A stretch of 42,895 nt of DNA from an uncultured Treponema sp. (GCA_910584475.1 CAJUBD010000019.1:1-42895); one strand, 5' to 3'; shown: positions 32,444 through 40,752, counted from the stretch's first letter. Numbers and translations: made by a program. Notes: generated from the sequence alone by a model not told the origin.

Positions 32444-33487
32444 CTATTCCAACACTGTGTACGTAATCTTAAAGACGCTTGTTTCATAACTCCCTTCGGA
32501 CTGCTCCTTGACCGCCATGATGCCGCGCGTCGTCTGCTGAATGTCACCGCGGCGGTATGTTCCGCCAGAATTCTGCTCTGGAAGTCCCGCCGGAGATGTT
32601 GAGGCGTAGACAAGAATTTGCTCCGCGCCGTATACGCCGTCAACGACCTTGTACACTTGATTCGGAATGTCCGGGAATGTGTACACTTCGTCCGCCTGCA
32701 AAAAATTGTTATTGAGCGGAAGCCAGTTCTTGTCGCCGTTCGCATCGATTGAAAGAAGCGCAATGTAGGAATCGAGTGAAGTACAAATCAGAAAACGCAC
32801 CGTGTCGTTGGGGTGCAGAATGTTCACAAGGTTGTCCTGCGCGTCGAGCATTGCGGCGGTGATAACGCAATTGGATTTTTTCTGAATGGAAGGAGCGGAA
32901 ATGTCGGGTGTTTTGTTCGATGAAGCTGGTGACGAACTGTCCTGCTCTTGGGATGCGGCAAAATCTTCTTGAACCTGCTTTGCAAGCACATTGTTTTCAG
33001 GATAGAGCGACAGCCTCCGCCGCTTGATTTCAGAAAGCGGAATCAGCGCAGTTTCCGAGGCGAACAATCTTCCATCGTCTGTGTGAAGCGAAAGGAACAG
33101 TTCGAGGTTTTCGCCGTTCTCATAATATGTTCCGCTCAATACAAATGAGCGTGCCCCGTTTTTTTTTGCCGAAGAAAGATTACCCGAAACTCCGCGTGTG
33201 GCGACAACAGTTTTCGCAGTCAGCCCCACGCTAGAAGAATCCACAACAGAAATGCGTCGTGTGGAAGCCGCCGCTCGTTTCAGTTCCGCCTGAATCCATG
33301 GACCGACCGAGCCGCATGCGCCAGTGTCCTCGTATGTAACAAAGCCAATTGCCGTGTCCGCCCGCGAGCCGGAAGAATTGAACACCGCCGTGTCGAACGC
33401 GCGCACCGCATCCGCAATGGACTGCGCCATGCACAACGAAGCGAGCGAAAGAACCGCCGCCATGAGAATTACTCTTTTTGCTTTCAT
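32444..33487 (-). CDS. Exported DUF4384-domain protein
   Basis: The ~347-residue protein has a signal peptide (MKAKRVILMAAVLSLASLCM, cut near AQS). The middle part (about 20-160) looks like a CsgG/FlgO-type region (GFVTYEDTGACGSVGPWIQ, then AELKRA). The C-terminal part (about 210-345) has FLICTSLDSYIALLSIDANG, then WLPLNNN and an AEQILVYAST segment, which is DUF4384. DUF4384 is often found with caspase-like peptidases, as here: the caspase gene starts 34 bases downstream on the same strand. The ATG at 33487 has AGGAGG six bases upstream, so the longer frame to 33529 is not used. Function unknown; it is likely periplasmic. Confidence 0.82.
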   Translation of the reverse strand: MKAKRVILMAAVLSLASLCMAQSIADAVRAFDTAVFNSSGSRADTAIGFVTYEDTGACGSVGPWIQAELKRAAASTRRISVVDSSSVGLTAKTVVATRGVSGNLSSAKKNGARSFVLSGTYYENGENLELFLSLHTDDGRLFASETALIPLSEIKRRRLSLYPENNVLAKQVQEDFAASQEQDSSSPASSNKTPDISAPSIQKKSNCVITAAMLDAQDNLVNILHPNDTVRFLICTSLDSYIALLSIDANGDKNWLPLNNNFLQADEVYTFPDIPNQVYKVVDGVYGAEQILVYASTSPAGLPEQNSGGTYRRGDIQQTTRGIMAVKEQSEGSYETSVFKITYTVLE

Positions 33488-33501
33488 AAAATGCCTCCTA
33501 T

Positions 33502-33562
33502 AAAAAGTCAAAAGCACAATTTCTGCCAATCCAAAGTATTGCGACTTTCACCTCTGGCTTTT
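33502..33562 (-). repeat. hp4 remnant upstream of the DUF4384 gene
   Basis: AAAAAGTCAAAAGC...GGCTTTT keeps the outer arms of the AAAAAGTC-type hp4 seen in units gamma, delta, iota and lambda, placed as usual next to the gene's SD. The other three hairpins are gone. Confidence 0.5.
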
Positions 33563-33622
33563 AGATTACCGCGATGTATATTACCTTATTGTTTATGCGT
33601 GTTTCCTTACCATACTAAAAAT

Positions 33623-33661
33623 GCGGCAAGGCACAGCAAAAAAATCGTTGCGCCTTACCGC
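33623..33661 (-). terminator. Terminator of the small lipoprotein gene
   Basis: On the minus strand GCGGTAAGGC pairs with GCCTTGCCGC around a loop with its own GCAAC/GTTGC-like pairing, followed by ATTTTT. It lies 24 bases after the stop at 33685. Confidence 0.7.
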
Positions 33662-33684
33662 TGCAATCATTAGATTATTTCTTT

Positions 33685-34008
33685 CTAATGATTGTTACTG
33701 GAAGTGTCACTACTAGTAGTGCTGTTGCCTTTTGTGGCATTGAGTCCATCTGTATAGCCATTAAGGCACTGCTCAAACTTTTTATTTTGCTCATCACGTT
33801 TGTTAAGTTGGTACTGACTTCTTGGTTTAGCGTCAAAGCCTTTTCCTGTTGCATCTGTTGTGCCACATTTGTTAGTTCCTTGTGTTCCATAGTAATATCC
33901 TTGATTGTATGCGGGAGTGTTTGTTGTTGTACTTGTAGAGTTGTCATCGGCACATGCAACACCCAATACTAATGCTCCTATCAGAGCGACAAACAATGTT
34001 TTTTTCAT
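33685..34008 (-). CDS. Small exported Asn/Ser/Thr-rich lipoprotein
   Basis: The ~107-residue protein has a signal ending at LGVAC, a plausible lipobox. The mature chain is polar and low in hydrophobic residues, with TTTNTPAYNQGYYYGTQG and an end rich in Ser, Thr and Asn. I do not recognise a family. Two further cysteines (in NKCGTT and FEQCLNGY) could form a disulfide. The ATG at 34008 has AAGG eight bases upstream; another ATG three codons earlier is less well placed. It sits between the second caspase-like gene and the DUF4384 gene on the same strand and has its own terminator. Confidence 0.65.
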   Translation of the reverse strand: MKKTLFVALIGALVLGVACADDNSTSTTTNTPAYNQGYYYGTQGTNKCGTTDATGKGFDAKPRSQYQLNKRDEQNKKFEQCLNGYTDGLNATKGNSTTSSDTSSNNH

Positions 34009-34203
34009 TTTTTCCACCTTCGTAATTTTGTCTCATTGCGGAGAATAATTTATTTCAAAATTAGAAGAAATAGGCGGCTATGTGCACAGCCATTGTGCAT
34101 CTGCTCGAATATAATACGGTAGCGAAAGATATTATATCCAAGCAGAATTTCCATCTGACTTCTGTACACGGTTCCGCCACATTCTTCAATTTTGTCACCA
34201 CCA

Positions 34204-35517
34204 TTAAAAACTGAATTGGTATCCGATAGTCGTTTGAATGCCGTTCGTGGCAAAACAGATGTTTTTCAAAACGGGATCCTTTTCCAACGCAGAGACAAAG
34301 CGCGTTTCATAATGAAATGAGTTTGGTAGTACCAATCCAATGAGGAGTGAAAGTAGACCAGCCCCACCAATAACGCCTCCTGCAATTGTAGCACCCGAAA
34401 CGTCAAGCCCTAATCCCAATCCTAAAGATAAAATACCACCAAGCGTTGCTGAACCTCCCAGTGTTACAAGACAAATTGCGCCCGTACTCCATCCGTCATC
34501 AATCTTAATTTGTTCCGTTTTAAAATATATGTTGGTCGGTTCATTTTCGTTTATGGGGACGGTTTTCATTGATTTGCCTATAGAACTGCGGAGTTCGACT
34601 TGATATATCCCTAATGGAATATTCTGTTGTAAAAACGGTTTTGAAGCGACAAGTTTTCCTATTTTATTTCCGTTAAGATAGACATCGCTATCAACGCCGC
34701 TTGTGATACATAATGTTCCTGCCTTGTTCTGAACAGCGTCGTCGTTTTTTTTGTCTTCCTGAGACATAACAACAGACACTTCCATTTCACTTTTACCCGC
34801 AAGATACACAATGTCCGTCATTTGGGAATATTCGCCAGGAATTTGAGTGCCTTTGGTAATACGCTGCACTTCTCTTCGCACATTTATTAACATCGCTTGA
34901 AAGCTCACATCCTTGCGTATAAGTTCCTTTGCAAGAATTGGCGTAAACACACCATCCTGCGCAGTGCAACCTGCCTCCGCCGAATACACAATGATAGAGT
35001 TTTTTGGGCGAACAGAAGAAATAACAAGACCGCGCGAGGCGCTTCGTCCGCTTCCCGCAGGCAAAGGATTGTTGCGGCACGAGTCCAAGATGACAATGTT
35101 CGTGTCGGCGACCATACAATTCATCACTTCATCCAAATTGAGCGCACGAGTACTTACACGCCGCTCATCAGGAATTTCGGCAGTTGACGGAATGAGGTAA
35201 TTTTTTCCTGCAACCTGAACTGCGTGCCCGCCATAGTGGAAGAAACCCATGCCTCCAGACTTCCTGAGCGAAGCCTCAAAATCAGCCAATGCGTCATTCA
35301 TAACTTCAAGACTTGCATTCTTCACGATTTTTACCGTGAATCCAATCTGCTCCAGTGCGGCGCGAAGCATCTCTGCTTCCTTTACTGGCTCTGAAAGCCC
35401 AGAGAAATGCGTGTATTCTCCGTTCGCAATCAAAAGCGCGTTGCGCGCTTCTTCAGAAAAGAGACGCGCTCCAAATAAAGTCGCAACTAGCGCAAGACAA
35501 AAAAATGTTTTCTTCAT
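34204..35517 (-). CDS. Exported caspase-like (C14) peptidase with PEGA domain, copy 2
   Basis: The 437-residue protein has a signal peptide (about 1-21), a caspase domain with His98 in HYGGHA and Cys147 in LDSCRNNP, and a PEGA-like domain (GTLCITSGVDSDVYLNGNKI, near 255-325). The C-terminal segment has two glycine-rich hydrophobic stretches (about 345-395) and ends in a phenylalanine after QTTIGYQ. Residues 24-235 are almost the same as in the copy at 30709-32409, also at the DNA level, so it is a recent duplication or conversion with exchanged C-termini. The ATG overlaps the stop of the upstream gene by four bases (ATGA), so the two are translationally coupled. Confidence 0.9.
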   Translation of the reverse strand: MKKTFFCLALVATLFGARLFSEEARNALLIANGEYTHFSGLSEPVKEAEMLRAALEQIGFTVKIVKNASLEVMNDALADFEASLRKSGGMGFFHYGGHAVQVAGKNYLIPSTAEIPDERRVSTRALNLDEVMNCMVADTNIVILDSCRNNPLPAGSGRSASRGLVISSVRPKNSIIVYSAEAGCTAQDGVFTPILAKELIRKDVSFQAMLINVRREVQRITKGTQIPGEYSQMTDIVYLAGKSEMEVSVVMSQEDKKNDDAVQNKAGTLCITSGVDSDVYLNGNKIGKLVASKPFLQQNIPLGIYQVELRSSIGKSMKTVPINENEPTNIYFKTEQIKIDDGWSTGAICLVTLGGSATLGGILSLGLGLGLDVSGATIAGGVIGGAGLLSLLIGLVLPNSFHYETRFVSALEKDPVLKNICFATNGIQTTIGYQFSF

Positions 35518-37334
35518 TTTTCAGCTCCTTTTAATTGTATTATTTGATGATTCTTTGAAATTTTTCCTGTGGAAGTGACGCGCACAATTTTGAACGGAGC
35601 GCGACGGTTGTTGTCCGCGTCAAGCGCGCTCATTCCTACCAAAAATCCATAGTCTTCGCACGGAATCAAAAACGCCACATCGTTCAAGCCTTTGAATAGC
35701 GATGCGCTATATGTCTGCTCCCATAGCGTTTGCAAATCCTGCATGCCGAACGCTCGCATAAACGGCACACGATTTTTTCCAAAAGCCGTCATGCCGCAGA
35801 CAATCAGTTCGCCAGCAGCCTCGTCAAGCCACGCTTCGGAAATCCACGACGGCGTATCGGGTGAAATAAATTGCGTTTCGCAAGAATGTTCGTCAAGCCG
35901 TACTGTCAAAATGCAAGCCGCCGTCTTTGAACCCGCAAAAGTTTCGCCTGTTAAAAATACATCTCCGTTTTGATTCATAATAATAGAAGAAATCGCGCAG
36001 ATTTTTTCCTGCAAGTTGATTTCATTCATTGCACAGCCGTTAGACGGAATCTTGTAGAGGCGGGAAAGAGGTAATCCATCTGCGCCTTTTATATTGACAG
36101 CAAGAAGAATAAAGTCTTCCGTTGCCGAGCAGCACAGTCTTATTCCGTCCGCCGTTTCGCCATCAGTAATCGGAAGGGCGGCAATTTTTCTACGCATAAA
36201 TGATGTTCCGCACGAAACGGACATGACAACGATGTTTCCATCTGAATCAATTCCGCCCGCAAAGAAAGACGAACTGTCCGTGCCACGGCAGAGCGCACCG
36301 AGCGCGATCGTTTCTTCCGCCACGGCAAAATCAGAAACCGCGCCATCCGCCGTATAGCGCACAATTATTCCACACGGCTCTTCTGTCGAAACCTGTCCGA
36401 CTGCCACAAGTTCACCATCGTCTAAAAACATAGCGTCAAAAAACTGAGCGTCGCCATCAACATCGAACGGATCGTAACAAAATTCCTCTGCCACAGATTC
36501 TGCGCCACCGTTTGAAATCTCAATTCGCCCCGCAACGCCTCGCAAGAATGGAAAACCCTTTGCGTCCAAAGCGGTTTCTGTTCCTGCAAAATACAGCGCG
36601 TCTGAATCAGGCCGTCGCAACATCTTGCACACGGAAACATTTTCCGCAAAAGTCGCTTCCCAAGTTTCTTCCCCCATAGTAAGGAGCGGGCGGGAGTCCA
36701 CAAGACAGGCATTTTTGCCATCATATTCGTATGTGTAGACAAAACTTGCTTGAATGTCTCCATCTTTAAAAATACTTTGAATTCCTTTATCATTCTTTAT
36801 AGAAAGCGAAGAAACATTTCTTGCTTTCACTATGCCGATTTTTCCGTTTGGAATATAATAATCATTTGAATAAGAAACCCCATTTATCTGTCCTTTAAAA
36901 AAAATGGGAAGATAGTTATTGCCCGTGCTTGTTATTTGAATTGAAGCATGGGAATTGTTTTTTATTTTGATATATGTTTCTGTTTCTAAAACGCCACTCG
37001 GATTTTTGATTTCGAGAGCATTCTGACTGTCTGCAATAGTTATTTTCTCAGAATGAAGATAAGACTCTGTTTCTGAAATAGGAATTTTATATGTTACACT
37101 CCATCCGTCATACAAAACTGATTCATGCAAAGGAAGATTATGCTGAATGATTTTTCCCGGCATAATTTTTTGGGAATCAATTTCAACTTCAAAACGCGAG
37201 CCGTTTGAAATATCAATGCGAAATGTATTGTCAATGATTTCTGTGCGTTTGTTTCTTGCACTCACGCAAGAAAACAAAAAAGCAAATACAAAAAGAGATG
37301 AAAAAAATATTCCTATCCGAACGATTGATTTCAT
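35514..37334 (-). CDS. Large lipoprotein, possible beta-propeller
   Basis: The 606-residue protein has a lipoprotein signal (lipobox FLFSC, cysteine near residue 23). The N-terminal part (about 30-215) holds beta-rich repeats such as FRIDISNGSRFEVEID and a later YIKIKNNSHASIQI segment. The part after ~230 repeats a pattern of ALYFAGTETALDAKGF, GELVAVGQV, SFFAGGIDSDGNIVVM, GDVFLTGETFAG and ELIVCGMTAFGKN. These evenly spaced blade-like strands suggest a beta-propeller. No enzyme motif is seen. It is translationally coupled to the caspase-like gene downstream, which suggests a shared task at the envelope. The SD (AGGA) is 16 bases from the ATG, so the start is less certain. Confidence 0.65.
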   Translation of the reverse strand: MKSIVRIGIFFSSLFVFAFLFSCVSARNKRTEIIDNTFRIDISNGSRFEVEIDSQKIMPGKIIQHNLPLHESVLYDGWSVTYKIPISETESYLHSEKITIADSQNALEIKNPSGVLETETYIKIKNNSHASIQITSTGNNYLPIFFKGQINGVSYSNDYYIPNGKIGIVKARNVSSLSIKNDKGIQSIFKDGDIQASFVYTYEYDGKNACLVDSRPLLTMGEETWEATFAENVSVCKMLRRPDSDALYFAGTETALDAKGFPFLRGVAGRIEISNGGAESVAEEFCYDPFDVDGDAQFFDAMFLDDGELVAVGQVSTEEPCGIIVRYTADGAVSDFAVAEETIALGALCRGTDSSSFFAGGIDSDGNIVVMSVSCGTSFMRRKIAALPITDGETADGIRLCCSATEDFILLAVNIKGADGLPLSRLYKIPSNGCAMNEINLQEKICAISSIIMNQNGDVFLTGETFAGSKTAACILTVRLDEHSCETQFISPDTPSWISEAWLDEAAGELIVCGMTAFGKNRVPFMRAFGMQDLQTLWEQTYSASLFKGLNDVAFLIPCEDYGFLVGMSALDADNNRRAPFKIVRVTSTGKISKNHQIIQLKGAEK

Positions 37335-37360
37335 ATTGTTATTGTCTTATTCCTAAAAGA

Positions 37361-37381
37361 CCGTCTGCAAAAAGCAGACGG
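37361..37381 (-). terminator. Terminator of the 364-residue lipoprotein gene
   Basis: Minus strand CCGTCTGC-TTTTT-GCAGACGG followed by TCTTTT, nine bases after the stop at 37390. A strong intrinsic terminator that separates this gene from the next lipoprotein gene. Confidence 0.8.
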
Positions 37382-37389
37382 AACAATCT

Positions 37390-38484
37390 TTATTCCATAA
37401 AGAGCTGAATACGAGAATCCTCTACAAGACTCTTCTTTCCAACCTCGCGAATGGCGTACTCATAATTTCCATTCATTTCTGTAATGACAAGCTCATACTT
37501 GTATCCTGGCATAAAGGTTGTTGGTGCAATTGCCATTTTTGAGAAATTATCGAATTCTACTTTTAAACCAGTATATGTCTGACCTGAATCTCCGTTTTCA
37601 GAAGTGATTTCATAAACATCACTTCTTCCAGAAGCAGTAAAACGAATTCCTTTCTGATTTTTCAATGTAGTTTCTCCGTTTCGGAATTCAATACCAGAGC
37701 CTGTATCGTTCTGAACACTGATAAACGCCACATCATATCCAAGTTTTGACACAGACGGACCCTCAAAACGCATAGGTGTTATATTTCCTCCCACAGCCTC
37801 AGGAATCGCACGTTTTCTGTCCGTTTTCCCGGAGTTCATTGATGTTTTTTCATTTGTCTGCGGATTTACATATACCCAAGTCGCATAAAAATCATATGCG
37901 AACCCATCATCTCGTCGATTCATAAAAATGCGTTTGTTTGTTTCAAGCGGGGCAAGTGTTGCAATCACTTCACCTTGCGATGGATTTCCCTCACGAAGTT
38001 CAAGCACATAGTTTTCAGACTCGTTGCTCGCATAAATGCAATTTTTCTGTGCTACATCAACACCTTTGTAAATTGTCAAAGAACTTCGGTCACCAGGATC
38101 TTTCAAATCATATACGACAAGCCCTGTGTAAATAACATCGTCTTCGGTAACGCGTGCTTTGCCTCGATATGTTTTGTATGAGGCAACACGAATTAAAAGC
38201 GAACCGTTGGTTGGGATTCCAGGAATCTTTGACAAATCGAAACTCCTCACCTCTTTTTTTTTGATTCCGCCTAAAACGCAGTCTTTTTCAACTTTTCCCG
38301 CGAACACAACAACATCGTCTGATACATCATTTTTGATAGAAAGACTTCCCGACTCGCTTTTAAAGCTGATGCTTTTTGTTTTAAGTTCTACGGTGCTTCC
38401 CGAATTTTTCGGAGAGCTTGCACATCCTGCAATTACTGCCAAAGCAACTGCCGCAATAACGCTAAAAATAATTCCCTTTTTCAT
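37390..38484 (-). CDS. Treponemal lipoprotein of unknown function, long form
   Basis: The 364-residue protein has a lipoprotein signal ending VIAGC. The mature N-terminal half has a module with DDVVVFAGKVEKDCVLGGIK, then RSFDLSKIPG, YTGLVVYDLKD and GEVIATLAPLETNKRIFM. The same module appears in the protein encoded at 38930-39664. The C-terminal half (about 230-360) has further beta-type strands and ends in RIQLFME. I do not recognise an enzyme or named domain. AGGAGA lies eight bases before the ATG. A terminator follows. Confidence 0.65.
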   Translation of the reverse strand: MKKGIIFSVIAAVALAVIAGCASSPKNSGSTVELKTKSISFKSESGSLSIKNDVSDDVVVFAGKVEKDCVLGGIKKKEVRSFDLSKIPGIPTNGSLLIRVASYKTYRGKARVTEDDVIYTGLVVYDLKDPGDRSSLTIYKGVDVAQKNCIYASNESENYVLELREGNPSQGEVIATLAPLETNKRIFMNRRDDGFAYDFYATWVYVNPQTNEKTSMNSGKTDRKRAIPEAVGGNITPMRFEGPSVSKLGYDVAFISVQNDTGSGIEFRNGETTLKNQKGIRFTASGRSDVYEITSENGDSGQTYTGLKVEFDNFSKMAIAPTTFMPGYKYELVITEMNGNYEYAIREVGKKSLVEDSRIQLFME

Positions 38485-38504
38485 TTTTTATTTCTCCTGT
38501 TTCT

Positions 38505-38822
38505 TTAGTTTATGCGAATTGTTACATCGCTTGTATAGCGTGCATCGACCTCAATATCCGCGGAGCTGCCATCTTTTATAGAACCATATCCATGGCCCAA
38601 TTCAGCATTCCCAGAAAGAAAATCTACACTCACAAAAATATCGCGTCCCGTGTTGTTGGAAATGTTAACGATGCCGTAGTTGTTTTTGTTTCGAACATCA
38701 TTAACTGTAATGCCGTCCAAGTCAGTAATGACTTTTACGCCATGCGCAAAGGCCGCCGTACTAATCAATCCTGCCACAAAAATCGTGGCAAGAATCCATT
38801 TCTTTGTGTTTTTCAATTTCAT
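38505..38822 (-). CDS. Small exported protein of unknown function
   Basis: The 105-residue protein has a Sec signal (KWILATIFVAGLISTAAFAH, cleavage after AFA) and a short beta-rich mature domain (IVNISNNTGRDIFVSVDFL, ending DVTIRIN). The NISNNTG-type strand recalls the repeats in the neighbouring lipoproteins, so it may be a one-domain relative. The frame is open to 38999, but AAGGAG six bases before the ATG at 38822 fixes the start. It begins 108 bases after the stop of the upstream gene and ends 20 bases before the next gene, so it may be part of the same transcript. Confidence 0.6.
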   Translation of the reverse strand: MKLKNTKKWILATIFVAGLISTAAFAHGVKVITDLDGITVNDVRNKNNYGIVNISNNTGRDIFVSVDFLSGNAELGHGYGSIKDGSSADIEVDARYTSDVTIRIN

Positions 38823-38851
38823 AAAAAACTCCTTGAAAAAAAATATTTCAA

Positions 38852-38878
38852 AAACTGAATGCCAAAAAGCATCAGTTT
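38852..38878 (-). terminator. Weak hairpin after the 244-residue gene
   Basis: AAACTGA-AT-GC pairs with GC-AT-CAGTTT around a six-base loop, between the stop at 38930 and the next gene's SD. No good T-run; possibly an attenuator-like hairpin. Confidence 0.35.
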
Positions 38879-38929
38879 GTTGAATCCATAGCAAGCCAAT
38901 TCTGACTTCCAGCATGCAAACAAAGAAAT

Positions 38930-39664
38930 CTATTCTCCAAATAATTGTATTGGTTCTGCATCTTGCATCTCTTCCATTTGCGGGTTGCGTATGCGACAAA
39001 AAGCTGCATTATCCATCGGATTCATTCGTACTATAAATCTATTTCGCCTTTCGCCAGAGGCGTACAACACCCCATTCTTTGCATAGATATATACAGGAAA
39101 AATGGTAGAACCATGTCTATCATCATTAGGCAATCCGTAAACTTTCAAACTATTGCAAAGGGGTGGCAATGTAGCAATAATTTCTCCATCTGGCATATCT
39201 CTATGAAGCACCACAACAAACGGTGAGTCATTACTTACATAAAAACCAAATTTTCTTGATATATCTATTGAATGCGGAATCTCTATTTTTATCAGTTCCG
39301 CATCTTTCAAATCATACACAACAAGCCTTGTGTATACTACATCTTCAATTGTTGCCCGCCCTTCGCTTGCATACACTTCATACGGAACCGCCCGCATAAG
39401 AAATACGCCTTGCTTCGGCATATCAGCAATCTTTGAAAGGTCAAACAGCCTTGTTTCGCCGCCCTTAATTCCGCCAAGAACAACATTCCTTTCAATTTTT
39501 CCCGCAAAAAGAACCAAATCACACGGCAAAGGATTTACACATTCAAGACTTCCATTTTTTTCTGTCTTGAAGTTGATTTTGGTCTTTTTCGCAGATTTCG
39601 CAAACCCAGAAAAACTTGCCGCCAAAGCGACCGCAAGCGCAACCAAAACCACCTTTCGTTTCAT
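38930..39664 (-). CDS. Exported protein of unknown function, short paralogue
   Basis: The 244-residue protein has a Sec signal (MKRKVVLVALAVALAASFSG, then FAKSA) with no lipobox cysteine. The mature part repeats the module of the 37390-38484 protein: LVLFAGKIERNVVLGGIKGG, then RLFDLSKI, VYTRLVVYDLKD and GEIIATLPPL. It then lacks about 110 residues of the long form and ends similarly (PIQLFGE against RIQLFME). That points to a duplication with internal loss. The leader holds a complete hairpin unit ending in AGGAG eight bases before the ATG. It is the first gene of the minus-strand secreted cluster. Confidence 0.65.
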   Translation of the reverse strand: MKRKVVLVALAVALAASFSGFAKSAKKTKINFKTEKNGSLECVNPLPCDLVLFAGKIERNVVLGGIKGGETRLFDLSKIADMPKQGVFLMRAVPYEVYASEGRATIEDVVYTRLVVYDLKDAELIKIEIPHSIDISRKFGFYVSNDSPFVVVLHRDMPDGEIIATLPPLCNSLKVYGLPNDDRHGSTIFPVYIYAKNGVLYASGERRNRFIVRMNPMDNAAFCRIRNPQMEEMQDAEPIQLFGE

Positions 39665-39670
39665 AAAAAA

Positions 39671-39822
39671 CTCCTATAAAAAGTCAAGGGCGATTTCTAA
39701 AAATTGCTCTTGACCTTTTAGCGTGCGCGTCACGCGCACAGTTCAATAAGCAAGTTTCCAACGGAAACTTGTCATGCAGAAAGTGCCGCGCCATTTGTGC
39801 GGTGCTTTTTGCATGACTCCTT
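39671..39822 (-). repeat. Complete four-hairpin unit iota
   Basis: Minus strand: AAGGAGT (39822-39816); hp1 CATGCAAAAAGCACCGC/GCGGCACTTTCTGCATG with core CAAATGGCG (39815-39773); hp2 CAAGTTTCC/GGAAACTTG (39771-39751); linker CTTATTGAACT; hp3 GTGCGCGTGACGCGCAC, a shortened perfect form (39739-39723); hp4 AAAAGGTCAAGAGCAA...CTTGACTTTTT (39719-39678); then AGGAGTT, the SD of the downstream gene. Confidence 0.92.
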
Positions 39823-39893
39823 GAAAAAAAGTGAACTTCAATAAATTGTTTCTTTGAAGCGAACTAACAATAATATATTGAACTTTGGATATT

Positions 39894-39922
39894 AGTTTAC
39901 AACAATATCTTAATTTTTGCAA
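39894..39922 (-). promoter_or_regulatory. Candidate promoter of the secreted-protein cluster
   Basis: Minus strand TTGCAA (39922-39917), 17-base spacer, TAAACT (39899-39894). The predicted start is about 65 bases before hairpin unit iota. Confidence 0.5.
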
Positions 39923-39942
39923 GGGGTCAAGAATCATTATTT

Positions 39943-39951
39943 TGATATGCT
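39943..39951 (+). promoter_or_regulatory. Extended -10 of the XRE gene, leaderless
   Basis: TGATATGCT is an extended -10 (TGN plus TATGCT) with no good -35. It ends eight bases before the ATG at 39960, and no SD is present, so the transcript likely starts at the start codon. Confidence 0.5.
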
Positions 39952-39959
39952 GAGAACAA

Positions 39960-40274
39960 ATGGTTTTCAAAGACAGGCTGAGAGAGGAAATCGAATTCAA
40001 GGGTATGCTCGTAAAGGAAGTCGCGGCGGCGGCGGGCATCAGCAAAAGCACGTTCTTGTCCTACATAGACTCGCGGGGCGTGCTTCCGAATGTGGAGACG
40101 GCGGTCAAGATTGCAAAGACGCTCGGCGTTTCCGTGGAATATCTTGTAACGGGCGAGGACGCGCTGCATGTTTCTCGGCTGAACGATGTTCAGAACATTG
40201 TTGACGACTTGCTTACGCTCGACAAGGAAAAAATCGCCGTGCTGAAGAAAATGATTCACGCGTTGGTGCGCTAG
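39960..40274 (+). CDS. XRE-family helix-turn-helix regulator
   Basis: The 104-residue protein has a Cro/CI-type helix-turn-helix at about 7-62: VKEVAAAAGISKSTFLSYID is the scaffold plus recognition helix, followed by PNVETAVKIAKTLGVSVEYL. The C-terminal ~35 residues form a Lys/Asp-rich helix, likely for dimer contacts. It would bind DNA as a dimer; its targets are unknown. It is divergent from the secreted-protein cluster with an intergenic region that contains both promoters, so that cluster is a possible target. The DNA here is more GC-rich than its flanks. Confidence 0.9.
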   Translation: MVFKDRLREEIEFKGMLVKEVAAAAGISKSTFLSYIDSRGVLPNVETAVKIAKTLGVSVEYLVTGEDALHVSRLNDVQNIVDDLLTLDKEKIAVLKKMIHALVR

Positions 40275-40589
40275 GGCGAATTCAAAATAGCCGTGAAGTC
40301 ATTCTCGCGCTGTTTCTGCAAAACGGCGAAAATCTTTGTCTCGTCCGTTTCTAAAAAAACTATCATATGTCTCTTTAATTTTTTTCATGGCAAATTTTTC
40401 GCTCGCATAAAAAGGCGATGCTTTCAGCAACTAAAAAAATTTAAAGAGAAAAGGGCAAATGAAATTTTCAATATTGCAAATTCTTTTCTAAAAACATTTT
40501 GCCTCTGCCCACATTTCTTGTGAATGACAAAATCGAATTTTAAAAAAGCGTGCCACAAATGAAAGCGCGCTTTCAGATTTTGCATTTCC
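40275..40589. other. Intergenic region, no gene recognised
   Basis: AT-rich sequence after the XRE gene. Short frames occur on both strands but none has an SD, a plausible protein composition or a recognisable domain. A small perfect palindrome GAAAGCGCGCTTTC lies at 40561-40574. Confidence 0.6.
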
Positions 40590-40752
40590 GATTTCCCTAG
40601 GAACTTAATTTCGCCCGCGTTAGCAACTTGTTGCGGCGCGGGCAAGTACAAAATAGATTGTCGGGTCAAGCCCGACAATGACAAACAAGCGAGTTTTCGT
40701 AAGAAAATTCGAAGTTAAATTTTGCGACAGTATTTTGGCGCAAAATTTAAAC
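40590..40752 (-). repeat. Four-hairpin unit kappa with an inserted hairpin
   Basis: Plus-strand order: half an hp4 (CCTAGGAACTTAATTT, 40594-40611), hp3 GCCCGCG...CGCGGGC with AGCAACTTGTTGC (40613-40643), an extra hairpin ATTGTCGGG-TCAAG-CCCGACAAT (40657-40679) in the linker, hp2 CGAGTTTTCGTAAGAAAATTCG (40690-40711), hp1 GTTAAATTTTGCG/CGCAAAATTTAAC with core CAGTATTTTGG (40714-40752). Antisense to the gene at 40826; no SD borders hp1. The remaining bases to 40825 hold only that gene's leader (GGGG eleven bases before the ATG). Confidence 0.85.

Noticed and set aside
34050..34253. 67-codon minus-strand frame after the second caspase-like gene
   Set aside because: It overlaps the 3' end of that gene, has no SD and no recognisable domain; it may be a decayed gene end but cannot be supported.
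40424..40684. Small genes in the gap after the XRE gene
   Set aside because: Frames on both strands overlap repeat sequence, lack SDs and have low-complexity composition.
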